Shown here piece by piece: positions 12,760 to 24,045 of a stretch of DNA of 62,000 bases. The notes below the pieces were generated by a model. The model worked only from the letters and a program-made list of their open reading frames with translations. It was not told the origin of the DNA and searched no databases. The DNA comes from Mesostigma viride (taxonomy: Eukaryota > Streptophyta > Mesostigmatophyceae > Mesostigmatales > Mesostigmataceae), in NCBI GenBank assembly GCA_009746045.1, contig RPFO01000084.1:1710816-1772815 (forward strand), in the 5' to 3' direction. Positions within the stretch are counted from its first letter, which is position 1, and each line of letters opens with the position of its first letter. Position numbers and translations under genes: made by a program.

Positions 12760-13294
12760 CTAGGTCCTAGTTACAGGGGTGTGGGCACCGCGGCCCGAAT
12801 CGCTATGAATGCCATACTTGGTCACACGCGGAGCCCCCACAGGCTTGGGGGTGGTCTCCTTCATCACTACTTGCCATCTATCCTTGCGCACCATCTGCCT
12901 CCATATTACAGACAAACCAGGAGGCTGCCCGGGGGTGAGCCCGTCACGTCTAGTGTAGCACATGTCCATGCCGAGTCTATCACGAAAAGTCCACGGGTGG
13001 CGGCCCTGCCGCGCGCAGCCGGGGGCACGCCAGGTGAGGACATATCGCCCAGGCTGGGCGGGCTTGGTGCCAGCTAGTCTATCTGATGTATCTACCTGAT
13101 CTGTGCGGGCCAGGTGCCCGGCTAGGCCCAGGCGCCTGTGCCTAATAATGTGGGAAACATAGGGCAAATCAGCGTACAAATCCTCATTACTAATGTGCAA
13201 ACCAAATGGGATGTTAAGGGCCTTGCGCAGCATATCTTGGTGACGGCGCCGTCGAGTCGTTGCTCCAGCTCCTGCGTCAGTGTCCGCATCTCGG

Positions 13295-14760
13295 CAGAGT
13301 TAAATATTACGTAGTACGGTAAAATACGGTCCCGGGGTGTACTATGTATAATACGCTAGTACGGTGTATAATACGCTTTAGTACAGTACAATGCTAAATG
13401 GCTTGTTTTTCTGTGTTTTTTTTAGGTTGAAGAATATCTGAGCATGTACCACTTCAAACATGACAAAATAGATGTGTTTCCACATGTAATCATTCCAACA
13501 CGGCGTGGCCGGCATCAACTGAATATAAGCCACCGTCATCATCAGGCTTGCTGAATAAACCTTCATTTACCCTAATGTTCAATCAAAGGTGAAAGGTAAA
13601 CATGGTATGATGGCCCTTACAACACAAATATCAACTGATGCTGAGCACTAGTATCAAAAACATATTAGGATGGTTGCTGGGTTTGATTGTCATCCAATTG
13701 GAAAAACTGCACATGAATCCATCCATGGCCAATGACACAACAACGCTGTTCCGTGTTAATAAATTAAATCATTAATTAATTAGTGGCCAATGATGCGATA
13801 CACATGTCAGTGATGTCACATGCTCCTCATCAAGCTGCTGCTTGGTCGTCACGACCGCGGCAGGCTGAGTTCCATTATCAGAATGCCCCTTGCTCTGCGA
13901 TGCACGCTGGACCGCCAGCTCCGGCGTTGCTAGTGCTAGCGCGGGCAGATTTCCACGTTCGTGCATCACTCTCCTCAATCTATGGTTCCTCATTCATCAG
14001 ACCTTGCCTACGCAGGTTCCGGACCTCGGCCGCCATCTCTAATCGGTCTGCATCCTGCCGTCGCCGCTTCTTGGCCTCCTTCTCCTCCTCCTCCTGTAGC
14101 AGCCTGACACGAAACGCCTTAAGCGGATTCGTGCATTTGCGCACCCCATTGAGGGTTGCATATTGGCCACCCATGATGTGAGCCTTCGCCCGCGTGGCAG
14201 TGCCCTTGAAGGCCGCCTTGCATGTCAGGCATGCCATAGCGTAATTCCCTGTCGGGTGCCCATCCTTGATAAGTTTAACCTTAGATATAAAGGTCCAAAC
14301 AGTTTCCTGTTGCACAGACGTCTCACCCCCGTCATCACTAACGGGGCCATCTAGCATCGTCAACAATGTCGTCTCCCACGGCTGCTAAAGACGTTCTATC
14401 GAATTGCTAGCACCAACAATGCCTAGGTATACAGGCCTGTGTACAGTAGGTATAGCCTGTATTGCCCTCGTCTCTGTGTTTTCCGGCCAGCTTGGCAGCA
14501 TTCCGAGCAACCACGTCGCCCGGTAACCTTGCAATTGTACGCATAGATACTAGGAGTAAACAAAAAGACCGAGCCGCGTCCTCCCAGCCCCCCCCAAACG
14601 CGGGAAATTGTCTCGTACGCCTGTCGTACGTGCCAAATACGCGCATTGTACGCGGTCGTACAGAACCACCGTACGAAAACCACATATTTCGTACGGAAAA
14701 GCTACGTATTACGTATAATACGCGTACGAATCGTATTATACACTGTACTATTTTTCACTG
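13295..14760 (-). mobile_element. hAT-type DNA transposon, 1466 bp, inserted in LINE-B
   Basis: Ends are CAGAGTTAAATATTACG (left) and, reverse-complemented, CAGTGAAAAATAGTAC (right), matching the hAT CAGNG terminal pattern. The 8-bp flanks CATCTCGG (13287-13294) and CGTCTCGG (14761-14768) differ at one base. Joining the flanks restores LINE-B colinear with LINE-A. Both subterminal zones are packed with TATAATACG/CGTATTATA motifs, as expected for transposase binding arrays. The only sizeable frame is the BED-finger ORF. Confidence 0.88.
13980..14366 (-). CDS. BED-type zinc-finger protein of the hAT element (128 aa)
   Basis: An intact 128-aa frame from ATG 14366 to a stop at 13980. It contains CLTCKAAFKGTATRAKAHIMG followed by NGVRKCTN, that is C-x2-C, His, then a distal Cys: the BED finger arrangement seen at the N-terminus of hAT transposases, which binds terminal repeats. 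A Glu/Lys/Arg-rich predicted helix follows (QEEEEKEAKKRRR). No RNase-H-like catalytic core or hAT dimerisation domain follows in any frame, so the element is non-autonomous. The protein could be an unfinished relic or a DNA-binding-only product. Confidence 0.6.
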   Translation of the reverse strand: MLTMLDGPVSDDGGETSVQQETVWTFISKVKLIKDGHPTGNYAMACLTCKAAFKGTATRAKAHIMGGQYATLNGVRKCTNPLKAFRVRLLQEEEEKEAKKRRRQDADRLEMAAEVRNLRRQGLMNEEP

Positions 14761-15939
14761 CGTCTCGGCGCCGTAGGTCAGGATCGTCAGAATGACGACC
14801 TTGAAGAGGTCACCGGCTTGACGATCCGGGGTAGGGCGGGGTTGCTCCACCAGCGGCGGTGGTCATGGAGGTGCGCCCACGCCATGCCAATCCGTGTCGT
14901 CATGTCGTCCTCGCAGTCAGGAAGCCAACTGCCGAGCAGCTTGAAGCGGCCTGAAGGAGGGTAGTTGACCTCGGCATCGTCTAAGAGGCGGAGTGTGGGT
15001 GGGGGCCCTGCCATGCCGAGGGCCAGGGCCTCCGTTTTGGGGCTGATTTCTAGACCAACCGCCCGGGCCTCGAGCGCCAGGCAGTCCAGCCAAAGTTGGG
15101 CAGACGCCGGCTTCTCGATGTCAGAGCGTGATGTCGTCGGCATAAATGAGGTCAGCTAGTAAATTCTGCTTGTTAGTCGGCCCCCCTTCCCCAAGCTCGT
15201 TCGTGATCGCTAGGCCAGGGGCACGGCCTACAATGCTAGCAAAGCGAGCACGTGCCTGGCGCATAACATAATCCACTACAATAATAAACAGGTACGGCGA
15301 CAGGACGAAACCCTGCCAGACGCCGGTCTGCAGTGGGCATGGCGGGGTAATGCCGTGTTGAGTGCGCACCGAAGTGGTCGACCCCTCATACAGCGTGCGG
15401 ATGACGGTAATCAGGGGAGTGGGGACGCGAGCGCGAGCAAGTACAGCCCATAGATAGAGCGTCCCAGAGGACAGAATCAAAAGCCTTGATGAAGTCGACG
15501 AAGATCAGGATGGCGGGAAACTCACCAGGTTGCAGGAGAGCGATTTCCTCGAAGAGGCGACGCGCGACGAAGATGGCCATGACGGTGTTGCGCCCAGGAT
15601 GGAAGCCCATTTGACTTTCCCCAAGGTGACAGTCGAGAGCAGAACGAAGGCGGTTGAGGATCATGCGCATGAACAACTTGAGTGCGGCGCTCTGGATGCA
15701 GACTCCTCTGTAGTTGGCGGGGTCGTCAGGGGAACCTTTGTTTTTGTACAGCATAATACGGTAGCTGTGCTGCCACTCAGGAATCGGCGGCGTGTCGGCA
15801 AGCAGGACTCCGGTTGCAGACGTCAAGCAGGAACCCCGTGAGCGCCGTCAGCTACGGAGTACTATGCTAATCTCATTAGAAAAAATAATTACACGAAAGT
15901 TACAAATATCGTCTGCATCATGCCCCAACCATTTAGTCA

Positions 15940-16830
15940 CTAGAGGGGGATATAATCCTCATCTGAGCTGTCCTCTACTGGTAGGGAGTGGGGAAGGCGG
16001 TGGCACCCACGCAGTTCTACGTCACCTACCAGGCCCATGAGGGTAAGAAGCTGGTCCTTGAGCTCGTCGGCAAGAGTGCATGGTTGCTGTCTCCCCGGCC
16101 TGCATGACTTCAGGGGGAAACGACGCAGCACCGCTCGGCACTCGCGGCGAGCTCGGTCGGTGGCCTCCCCGGTTGTTGTGCCTGGCGGAGGTCTTCCAGC
16201 TCCTGGAGTTACGTGGCGATGGCGTCAGTGGTCGAGGCGGTCGCTGACCGCAGTGCTCAGGTCCGCGTAGGAGTGCAGGGAGAGACTACCATCTGCCGGC
16301 TGGGTGGGCTGCGATGGCGGCCGTCTGCATGCGCTGCAATCGCCGGGACCTCGATCAGTGCGCGGCCAGGGCGTCGGTTTGGGCGGTGATGGCTTGGAGC
16401 TTCTTGACGAGCAGGCCGCACTTGCCCTCCACCTGATTTAGGCGAGAGACAAGTGCAGCATGCGCCTCAGATGCCTGCGCCGCGGTATGCAGCCGGCGCC
16501 GTGAACTGAGGTAAACTTGGAGCTTGTGGGCGACCTTGGTCTCCACATTGGAGACCCGGGCCTCCACCGTGTTGAGTGTCGTGTTCAGCGAGGTCAGCTT
16601 CTCGGCCAGGCCTGCGGCCAGGTCACGTGCTCCTCCAACACTGCGCGGATGTCATCCTTGCAGAGGTAGGGAGCCGGGTTGGCTGCAGCGGACCTTGGCT
16701 GCCGGTGTGGCGGCATGCGCAGGGGCTGGTAACTTAACGGAGTGCCGCGAACAGGACGGGTTCGTTGAGCTGGAAGAAGCTGGTCAGGATAAGCAGGCGT
16801 TGGTTCGTCTCCGATAAATTGAGGAGTCAC
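15940..16830 (-). pseudogene. LINE ORF1-like coiled-coil remnant
   Basis: Minus-strand pieces at about 16830-16594 and 16567-16355 read DIRAVLEEHV, then after a one-base shift LAEKLTSLNTTLNTVEARVS and NVETKVAHKLQ, a heptad-like coiled coil of the kind that trimerises LINE ORF1 proteins. I see no intact RRM or zinc-knuckle. Frame breaks show decay. The assignment to ORF1 rests on the coiled coil and on the better-preserved ORF1 copies just to the right. Confidence 0.5.
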
Positions 16831-17206
16831 TCCAGGTGGCGCGGGTTGTCGTTATCAAAATTTTGGCCCTCGAGCAAAGCAAGCTTGCGTTCCTCTGCGC
16901 GATACTGGATGACCCTTAGTGATTGATTAATTATATATACTTGTTTATGATATGAAGGAGACAACCAGCGCAGGCCAGAAATCGGGAGAATCCGGACCAT
17001 GCCTGGTAGCTCGAGCCTGCCGTTATCTTTTCCGCGTTTTCCAGTCGTTCAGGATGATGAATATGAATGCATGGAGATGGAAATGTGTAGCCTTGTGCAG
17101 TGAAATTATGGCTGGCTTAAACGTGTACAGCGACTAGATAAACCTAAACGGTGGGGCCGGAAACAGTAACTGCTTGATCAGGGCATGTGTTTATATACAT
17201 AGTTTC

Positions 17207-17990
17207 AATTAATTAATTAGACTGAACATCACTCCGTTGGGAGTACATGTAGCACATATCCCTGAGAAGGGGCATATGGCTTTTAATACATTCTGGGCTA
17301 CTTCCTGCAAGGGTAGGAATGTAAGCTATACCCTTGCTCTAGTAGGCGCGCCAGGGCACCTGCACCCCCATGATCTATCAAGCTATGCCCAGCTAAAGGG
17401 GAGCCTGTCATGTGGGGGAAGATCATCATGGCTATACAGGAGCTAGGGCATGGCTTCTCAACAGAGAGCATCTCTCTGCATAGGCATAGCATGGCTAAAT
17501 TCTTAATGCAACATCCATGGGGGGTCCCATTATAGGCATGGCTTGGCTAAATTTTGAAGGCTGCCATCATCCATGGGGGCCATTATGGGCGCACATGCGC
17601 GTGGGCCACATGCTAGGCTAATTAGCCTGACTAATCTACACTACTGGTATATATTCCCTAGTCTGAGGTGGCAGGAGGTGCCTGCCAGCAGTAGGGCTTG
17701 TGGTCAACGTGGATGACCGCCCCCCTCCAGTATACCGGCTTCCCCCCTGCGCTCTGCCGGAGCTGAAGGTAGGTCAGCCATAGCTCGCGTCGCCGCTGTT
17801 GCTGGGCCAGGGTCAAGTCGTCGTCCAGCGTGAAGCGAGTCTCCGAGAGCTTCTTGCGGCATTTAAGGAACGCCAACTTGTCCGCCATGTACTTAAAGGT
17901 GAGGAGCATGGGTGCCGGGCCAGCCTTACCCCGTGCGCGGGGATCGAGGCGGACAGCCGACATAGTTGCAATTCAGCAAACATATGTCCG
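17207..17990 (-). mobile_element. ORF1-bearing LINE relative, copy 1
   Basis: Read on the minus strand, an ORF1 C-terminal domain (17963-17658: ADKLAFLKCRKKL, LDDDLTLAQQQRRREL, GKPVYWRGAVIHVD) is followed directly by a 3' UTR carrying ggcatatggcttttaatac in plus orientation and by a (TTAA)n tail at 17208-17219. No reverse transcriptase lies between ORF1 and the tail. The copy is cut off near 17985, where the next copy's UTR begins. Confidence 0.65.
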
Positions 17991-18004
17991 TTGCCGGGAG
18001 CCGG

Positions 18005-19950
18005 TATATGTAACGCATATCACCTGAGAATAGGCACATGGTTTTTAATACATTCTGGGCTACAACGTGTAGGTGGGGGAATGTAAACTGCCACCTACTC
18101 TGGGAGCACAAGGTGCACCTGCACCACCATGATGTATCAAACCAAAAGAGGCCTTGGATGGGGTGGACTGAGATGGCCATGGCAAAGCATTGAATGGCTA
18201 GGGCATGGCCTCTCAGCAGAGAGTGGCTCTCTGCAAGCATGGGCCACAGCATGGCTAACTACTCAAACGCTAATAGATCGTCTGGTGGGGATCCCGGGCA
18301 TCAATGGGCATACATACACATGAGCCTGGGCCACATTACTGCTTAGTACTAAGCCTTAATTACGATGCTACACTACTTCTATATAGTTTCCCGGCTTTAA
18401 TAGGCGGGGGCTGCTGCATGGGGGGGGGTCGGTCGCCTTCTGATGGCTTGAGGTCGACGTAGATGGCCCACCCCCGCGCGCCAGTAATCCGGGTCCTTCC
18501 CTGCTGCCTGCCGGAGCTCAGTGGAGGAAGGTCGGCCACTGATAGCTCCCGTCGATCGCCGTTGTTGCTGCACCAGCGAGGGTCAATTCGTCATCCAGCG
18601 TGTAGGAGGTACCTACGAGCCGCTTGCAGCGCTTGAGAAACAGCAGCTTGTCTGCCATGTATTCAATTAAGGTGAGGAGCAGCGGGGGCGGTCCACTGCC
18701 TTCACCCCGCGAGCGGGAAATTAAGGCGGAGGACCTCCAGCCGCGGAGCTCACCTGTGAGAGCCATGGGGACAAGGATGATTTCTCAAACGCCGTAGAGC
18801 GGGACTTAATCGGAGTTCTCACCTGGCAGCTGGTCGAAGTGCCTGACCATGACGTTGTGGCTGCGCTTGTCGAGCTCGGCCTCCTCACGGAGGTCGAGGC
18901 GTCTGTTGCTTGACTGCGGTGCAGCGATGGCGGAGGTTGTGGATCCTCAGCCGGTGGTATGGGTCTGCAGCCAGTGATGGCGGCCCATGTTTGGGTGGGA
19001 GGCCGGGGCCTCGCCGGCTGGGCCAGCGGGGGCTCAGTGGCCTGGCCTGGCAAATTATGTCCTTCACCGCGTGGGTGGTGAGGCCCCTAGCTCAGTGCGT
19101 TGTTTTGCAGGTACTCGATGGCGTTACCCCCGAGCCCGCGCTAAGTTGTTTATCTCCAGGAGCTGGACGGTGATGCGGGCCTCGATGGTGGCGGTGGTGG
19201 CGGTGGTGGCGGTGGAGGCGGTGGAGGCGAGGAGCTTGGAGGCGGTGCTGGTGGCGGTGCCAGGAGAGGAGGGGAAGCTCGGCAGCCAGCGTGCCTCCCA
19301 TGGGCCCTGCCACATCTGCTGAGCGAGGGGGGTCGCCGTCAGTGCTGCTCGGAGGCCGGTGCGAACGGTGGAGTCGGTCACGGTGGTGGGACTCAGCCGG
19401 ATGAGCCCAGATCTCGGCGTCGGAGCGCCCGAGGAGGGAGCAGGCGTCGGAGCGATGCGCTGAAGCCGGGGGCGAGAGATTCGAGGCCTGAGGCTGTCCG
19501 TCAGCAGTGAAGCCAAGCGTGGAAGGCGGGATGCGGCGGGATGCCGTATGACAGATGGCCGCGGTTCTGGCGGAACACAAAAAAAAGAAGAGGCGTGCAC
19601 AGCCGGAAGAGGTGTGTGCACAGTTCAAGAAGCGAGGCGTGCGTTACAAGCAAGAAACACATCGTCCATATAAAAGGCTGACGGCCTTCGGTTCCAGTAG
19701 CCGGCGGGGGAGTTGATGTCAAAGGCGACCTCGTCCCAGAGATGTTCTTCAGTACGCGCAACTGCGTTTGGGCTCAGGCGATGCCGATGGGCCGGGAGGC
19801 CGCAGGAGGAGCCGAGTAGACCACTAAGGCTTGATTATAGTGGCCCCGCTGCCTTCTGGGCCAGGAGCCGGCGTAGCCGCAGACGTAGCTTCAGGGCTCA
19901 GCGCAGCCGCCAGACTGCGTTGCGTCATGGTGCGTTTGCTCACCATTAAT
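18005..19950 (-). mobile_element. ORF1-bearing LINE relative, copy 2 (decayed)
   Basis: A UTR at about 18005-18400 resembles that of copy 1 (acatggtttttaatacattc and later matching blocks). Upstream on the minus strand is an ORF1 domain at 18766-18518 (MADKLLFLKRCKRL, TLDDELTLA) broken by a frameshift, then Pro/Thr/Ala/Ser-rich N-terminal sequence across 19628-18721 in several frames, including a GGTGGCGG-type repeat near 19185-19260. Confidence 0.6.
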
Positions 19951-19952
19951 AC

Positions 19953-20640
19953 TGAGACACGTGGCAGCAGTCACGTGAGCATAAGTCCTCAGTGGGAGGG
20001 GAACATGGGATGGAATTGATGATCATTGTAAGCTATCTAGGTCCTAGTTACAGTAAGTTCTCAGTGGGAGGGGAACATGGGATGGAATTGATAATCATTG
20101 TAAGCTATCTAGGTCCTAGTTAATGTACAGGGTTGTGGGCACCGTACGGCCCGAATCGCTATGAAGGCCATACGCGGTCACGCGCGGAGCCCCCACAGAC
20201 TTGGGGGTGGTCTACTTCATCACTACTTGCCATCTATCCTTGCGTACCATCTGCCTCCATTAATTAATTATTAATTTATGAATTAATTTATTTATTTATT
20301 TATTTATTAATAGACACGTGACTGTGTCACGTGAGCTTAAGTCCTCATGCAGTGGAAGGGGTACATGGGATGGAATGCATGGATGCATGGTGTAAGCTAT
20401 ATCTATAGGTCCTAGTTACAGGTAGGTTGTGGCACCACGGCCCGAATCGCAATGAATGCCGAATAGGCCATACGCGGACCAGCACTGAACGGAAATGGTT
20501 TTCACCTTTGCGGCGTGCAAAATCAGAATATCAGAATATACGCGGTCACACGTACGCTGAGCCCCCACAGACTTCAGTGGGGGTGGTCTCCTTCATCACT
20601 ACTTGCCATCCATCCTTGCGTACCATCTGCCTCCATTAAT
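19953..20640 (-). mobile_element. Tandem LINE 3'-end fragments
   Basis: Several truncated minus-strand 3' ends of the LINE-A/B family: the cacgtg hairpin, gagcataagtcctcagtg, gaacatgggatgga, taagctatctaggtcctag, then the ORF2 C-terminal coding end in reverse. One block (gttctcagtgggaggggaac to ctaggtcctag) is duplicated in tandem at about 19990-20120. A second fragment at 20280-20640 has long ATTA/TTTA arrays and a 60-bp interruption near 20465-20540. Confidence 0.7.
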
Positions 20641-20770
20641 AAATTAGGAACATGACTCCGTTGGGAGTACATGTGGCACATAGCCCTGAGAAGGGGCCGT
20701 TAAAATTAAATTATAACATGCCTCCGTTGGGAGATCATGTAGCACATATTCCGTGGGTGGGTGGGTGGAG
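20641..20770 (-). mobile_element. ORF1-element 3' UTR fragments
   Basis: Two short copies of the UTR block, aacatgactccgttgggag and aacatgcctccgttgggag, each followed by a variant of catgtagcacatat. They are the terminal part of the ORF1-bearing family and carry no coding sequence. Confidence 0.6.
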
Positions 20771-20978
20771 GTGGCAGAAGCCGCGTCATCGAACTAATCC
20801 TATAACTCTAAGCTATCTAGTCTATAGAAAATTCTAACTACAATACTCAGCAAAACGCCCCTTCCTCTTGGAGGGGGGGGGGGCTTGCCCACAGGGGCTG
20901 GCGCCGTGAGCCTGCCACAATCTTCTGCCACCTCTTTATGTTCTGCATGGCAGAGGCCAAAGAAGGGAGAGGGAGTGG

Positions 20979-23030
20979 ATTAATTAATTAATTAATTAAT
21001 TAATTAGGAACATAACTCCGTTGGGACTTGGGAGTATCATGTAGCACATATTATCCCAGAGAAGGGGCATATGGCTTTTAATACATTCTATAAAGCTACT
21101 TCCTGCAAAGGTGCCCGAATGTAAACAACACTTGCTCGAGGTGCACCAAGGGCACCTGCACCCCCAGCTAGAGTCTCAGAGCTCAACCCAACTAAGGGGT
21201 GCCCGTCATGGGGGGGGGAAATCAGCATGGCTATACAAAGGCTGGCTAGGGCATGGCTTCTCAGCAGAGAGTAGCTCTCTGCATGGGCACAGCATAATAA
21301 CTAAATAAATAAGGCTATGCAGAATCTGGTGTGTGGCACATCATGGGCACACATGTACATGGCTAAAGAATGCTCTTAAATCAGCTGGTATAGTGCCTGT
21401 AGGAGGCGTACATATTCTGATCAGGCGTACATATGTACAAGGCCACGGTCTATCTATTCTACACTACTACTCAACTGCTGTATTCCCCTAAGCTGGGGCT
21501 TCTGGAGTCGCTGGGGGCCGGGCGGGGGTCGCGTGCCATGGCTTGTGGCCGACGTAGATGGCCGCCCCCTTCCAGTACACCGGCTTCCCCGCCATGGTCT
21601 GCCGGAGCTGGAGGTACGGTAGGTCGGCCCGTCGGATAGCTCCCGTCGCCATTGTTGCTGCGCCAGAGTCAAGTCGTCGTCTAGGGTGAAGTGAGTCTTC
21701 TCGAGCCACTTGCGGCGTCTGAGAAAAGAAATCTTGTCTGCCGGGTTCTTAAAGGTGAGAAGGAGCGGGGGCGTCCCTGCCTCACTTACCCCGCGCGCAG
21801 GGAAGGCGGTGGGCGACCAGCTTGATCTCACCAGTAAGGCCCATGCGACCAAGGATCAGTTCTCTCTCAAACGCACACGCAAGCTTCTCGGAATTCTCAC
21901 CTTACTCCATGTCCAAGTTCTTGACGATGACGTTGAGGCTGCGCTTGGCGAGCTCGGCCTCCTCGCGCGGAGGTCAAGCGTCTGCCGCTGGAGCTGGGAC
22001 TGATGCGACGGCGGAGCCGTGGTGGAGGTGGTGTGTTGCTTAAGCATTTCCGCCCAGGTCTGGGGGGGGGGAGCATCGCCAGCCAGGCCAGCAGGGGCGG
22101 GCTTGGCGGCAAGGTCCTTCACCGCCTGGGCGGTGAGGCCTGCGGTGTTTTGCAGGACCTCGATGGCGATTGCATTGTCCTGGAGCTATAGGCGCTGGTC
22201 AATGTCGCGGAGCTGGGCGGTGATTGCGGCGCAGGTGGCCGGGGTGGTGGCGGTCGGTGGAGGAGGCGAGGAGGGTGGAGGTGGCGGTGGACTGGATGGT
22301 GGAGAGGAGGGGGAGCTCGGCAGTCAGCGTGCTGCCCATGGCCGCCACATCTGCGCCGGGCGAGAGGGGCCACGTGCTGCTCGAGGGTCTCCTTAAGGAG
22401 TGAGCGGATGGAGGATTCGGTCAAGGTGGTGGTGAGGGGCTGGAGGGGCCAGACTAAGAGCTCCTCGATGGAGTGTCCAACGGAGGGAGAAAATGGCGAA
22501 TGTCTGCAGTCGGGGGCGGGGCCGGTGGTGAAGATGTAGTCGAATGGGCGCTTCTGAAAGAAAGTATTGACGAGGCGACCCTGGTGGAAGAGCTGCTTGC
22601 ACAGTTCAATAAGCGAGGCAGTTGATCCCCACAACACGCAGCTCAGGATCCTGTCGTGGAGTGAGCTTGTCAAAAAAGCCGGGCTGGCTGGCGTCAAAGT
22701 CGAACGCTTCCCAGGTCGGCTCGGCAGGGCGACTGCACTTGGGCTCAGGCGACGCTGCGGGCGAAGCCGGTGGGCCCGGGGGGCTGAGCTTGGCATGCAT
22801 GCGTGGGTGTGGTCGCTAGTGACTGACCAGGGCTTGGCTAGTGGCGCCGCTGCCTTCTGGGCCGGAGGGCGAAGCCAGTGCAGCCGGAGCTGCAGACGTA
22901 TTTTCAGGGCCGAGCGCAGCCGCCAGGCTGTGTTGCGCGGAGGAGCGTTTGCTCGCCATATATTGCGTGATAGCTTCGGGAAATTATATCAGCATGTGCG
23001 TCTTAGAAAGACGAAGCGATTGTGATATTC
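20979..23030 (-). mobile_element. ORF1-bearing LINE relative, copy 3
   Basis: A (TTAA)n tail at about 20979-21006 adjoins the 3' UTR (gaacataactccgttgggac, ggcatatggcttttaatac). On the minus strand, upstream, the ORF1 domain lies at 21852-21454 (ADKISFLRRRKWLEKTHFTL, LDDDLTLAQQQWRREL, then after a one-base shift GKPVYWKGAAIYV). Pro/Ser-rich N-terminal sequence with frameshifts extends to about 22960. No RT lies between ORF1 and the tail, as in copies 1 and 2. Confidence 0.65.
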
Positions 23031-23088
23031 GGCACAGCCGAATTCGGTGCTCAAACGTGAAAGTTATGAGCTCCGCCGTCAGCCATGG

Positions 23089-24045
23089 CTACCTCGTGGC
23101 TCGTGGCTCGTGGCTCGTGGCTCGTGGCTCGTGGCTCGTTTTGAGGGAGTGGATGCGGTGTTCAAACTGGGCTGGGACCACTAGGTCGGCCAGCAACATC
23201 TGGGTGTAGTTCATGGCAGGTTTACCAAGCTTCCTGGGAATTTCCTTGGGGCCAGGCCAGGTCAAGATGTGCCGCCATGGTTGGCCATGCCGCTGGGGGC
23301 CTGCCAGACCAAGGGCGGTGTCAACCTGGCTGGTGCGAGCAAGATGTCCTACAAATGCTATCCTACGCTGCCTAATCTCGTCCGAAATACGAGGCATACC
23401 CTGGCCACAGAGACTCTTTAGAATGACCTACGCTTGGAAAACCCTACATTTATGCAGGACCTGTCGGAGCATCCTGTTAACCGTGCCGCCTAGCTTAGCC
23501 GCCAGTGTGTCCGTGAGTGTCCACGCCTCGGCGCCATACGTAAGCACCGTGAGGACGAGGACCTTGAAGAGCATGCGCTTGCGGTGCTCATCCAGGCCCT
23601 TCGAGCGCCAGTGAGGTGTTGAGCGAACGGAGCCTAGCTGGCCCAGGCCAGACCGATGCCGATGTCCACATCGTCCGGGCGGTGTCAGGGAGCATGCTCC
23701 CCAACAGTTTGAAGCGGTCACGGAACGGGACCTCCGTCCCGTCGAGCAGGCGCGGCAGCGGTGGGCGACTGCATGGAGGCCCCAATCACCATCGCCTCAG
23801 TTTTGACACTAATCTCCAACCCCACCGCCCTCGCCTCCAAGCCCAGACAGTCCAGCCAGGTCTGAATGTGCTCGGGGCGCGCGATGAGGGTGGTGTCGTC
23901 CGCATAAATCAAGTCGGCCAGGCGGTAGCCAGTGCCGACCCCGCCGTGCTCGCGCTCTTTAAGGATGTCCAAGCCAGGCTCGAACCCTCGAGCAGTAAAA
24001 CGCGCACGTGCCCGGCGCATGACGTGATCCACGACAATAATGAAC
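23089..24045 (-). pseudogene. Reverse transcriptase fragment of a related LINE
   Basis: The minus strand reads MDHVMRRARARF, LADLIYADDTTLIARPEHIQ (catalytic YADD), GLEISVKTEAMVIGASM, then in a second frame VPFRDRFKLLGSMLPD, VLVLTVLTYGAEAWTL, and in a third RRIAFVGHLARTSQVDT. It matches LINE-A block by block but is clearly diverged, so it is a separate subfamily. At least two frameshifts and both truncated ends mark a dead copy. Its upstream end abuts the UTR block of the ORF1 family at 24046. Confidence 0.85.
23096..23142. repeat. 9-bp tandem repeat (ctcgtggct)n
   Basis: About five copies of ctcgtggct in a row at the 3' end of the minus-strand RT remnant to the right. Its translation on the minus strand is the repeated block SHEPRAT. 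Confidence 0.85.

Larger units (their letters stand above)
9741..15853 (-). mobile_element. LINE-B: 5'-truncated non-LTR retrotransposon, split by two later insertions
   Basis: LINE-B is minus-oriented. Its (TTAA)n tail and 3' UTR are at 9741-9842 and its body resumes at 12760-15853. The whole insertion is flanked by a perfect 12-bp direct repeat, ACGGAGTACTAT, at 9729-9740 and 15854-15865: the target-site duplication of a single insertion. LINE-A interrupts it 3' of the ORF2 stop region and a hAT element interrupts it in the RT C-terminal region. Its 5' end corresponds to about 11060 of LINE-A, so the endonuclease and the N-terminal linker are missing. Confidence 0.88.
12760..15853 (-). pseudogene. 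LINE-B ORF2 remnant (reverse transcriptase, C-terminal region)
   Basis: The coding remnant is read from high to low coordinates. Visible pieces are about 15826-15121 (KNKGSPDDPANYRGVCIQS, FVDFIKAFDSV, GVWQGFVLSPYLF and the YADD catalytic box), about 15143-14787 (RFKLLGSWLPDCEDD), then, beyond the hAT insert, 13233-12760 (MLRKALNIPFGLHISNEDLY to the TAG stop). It is nearly identical in protein to LINE-A, so the two copies are close relatives. Frame breaks near 15470, 15130 and 14800 plus the hAT insert leave it non-functional. Confidence 0.88.
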
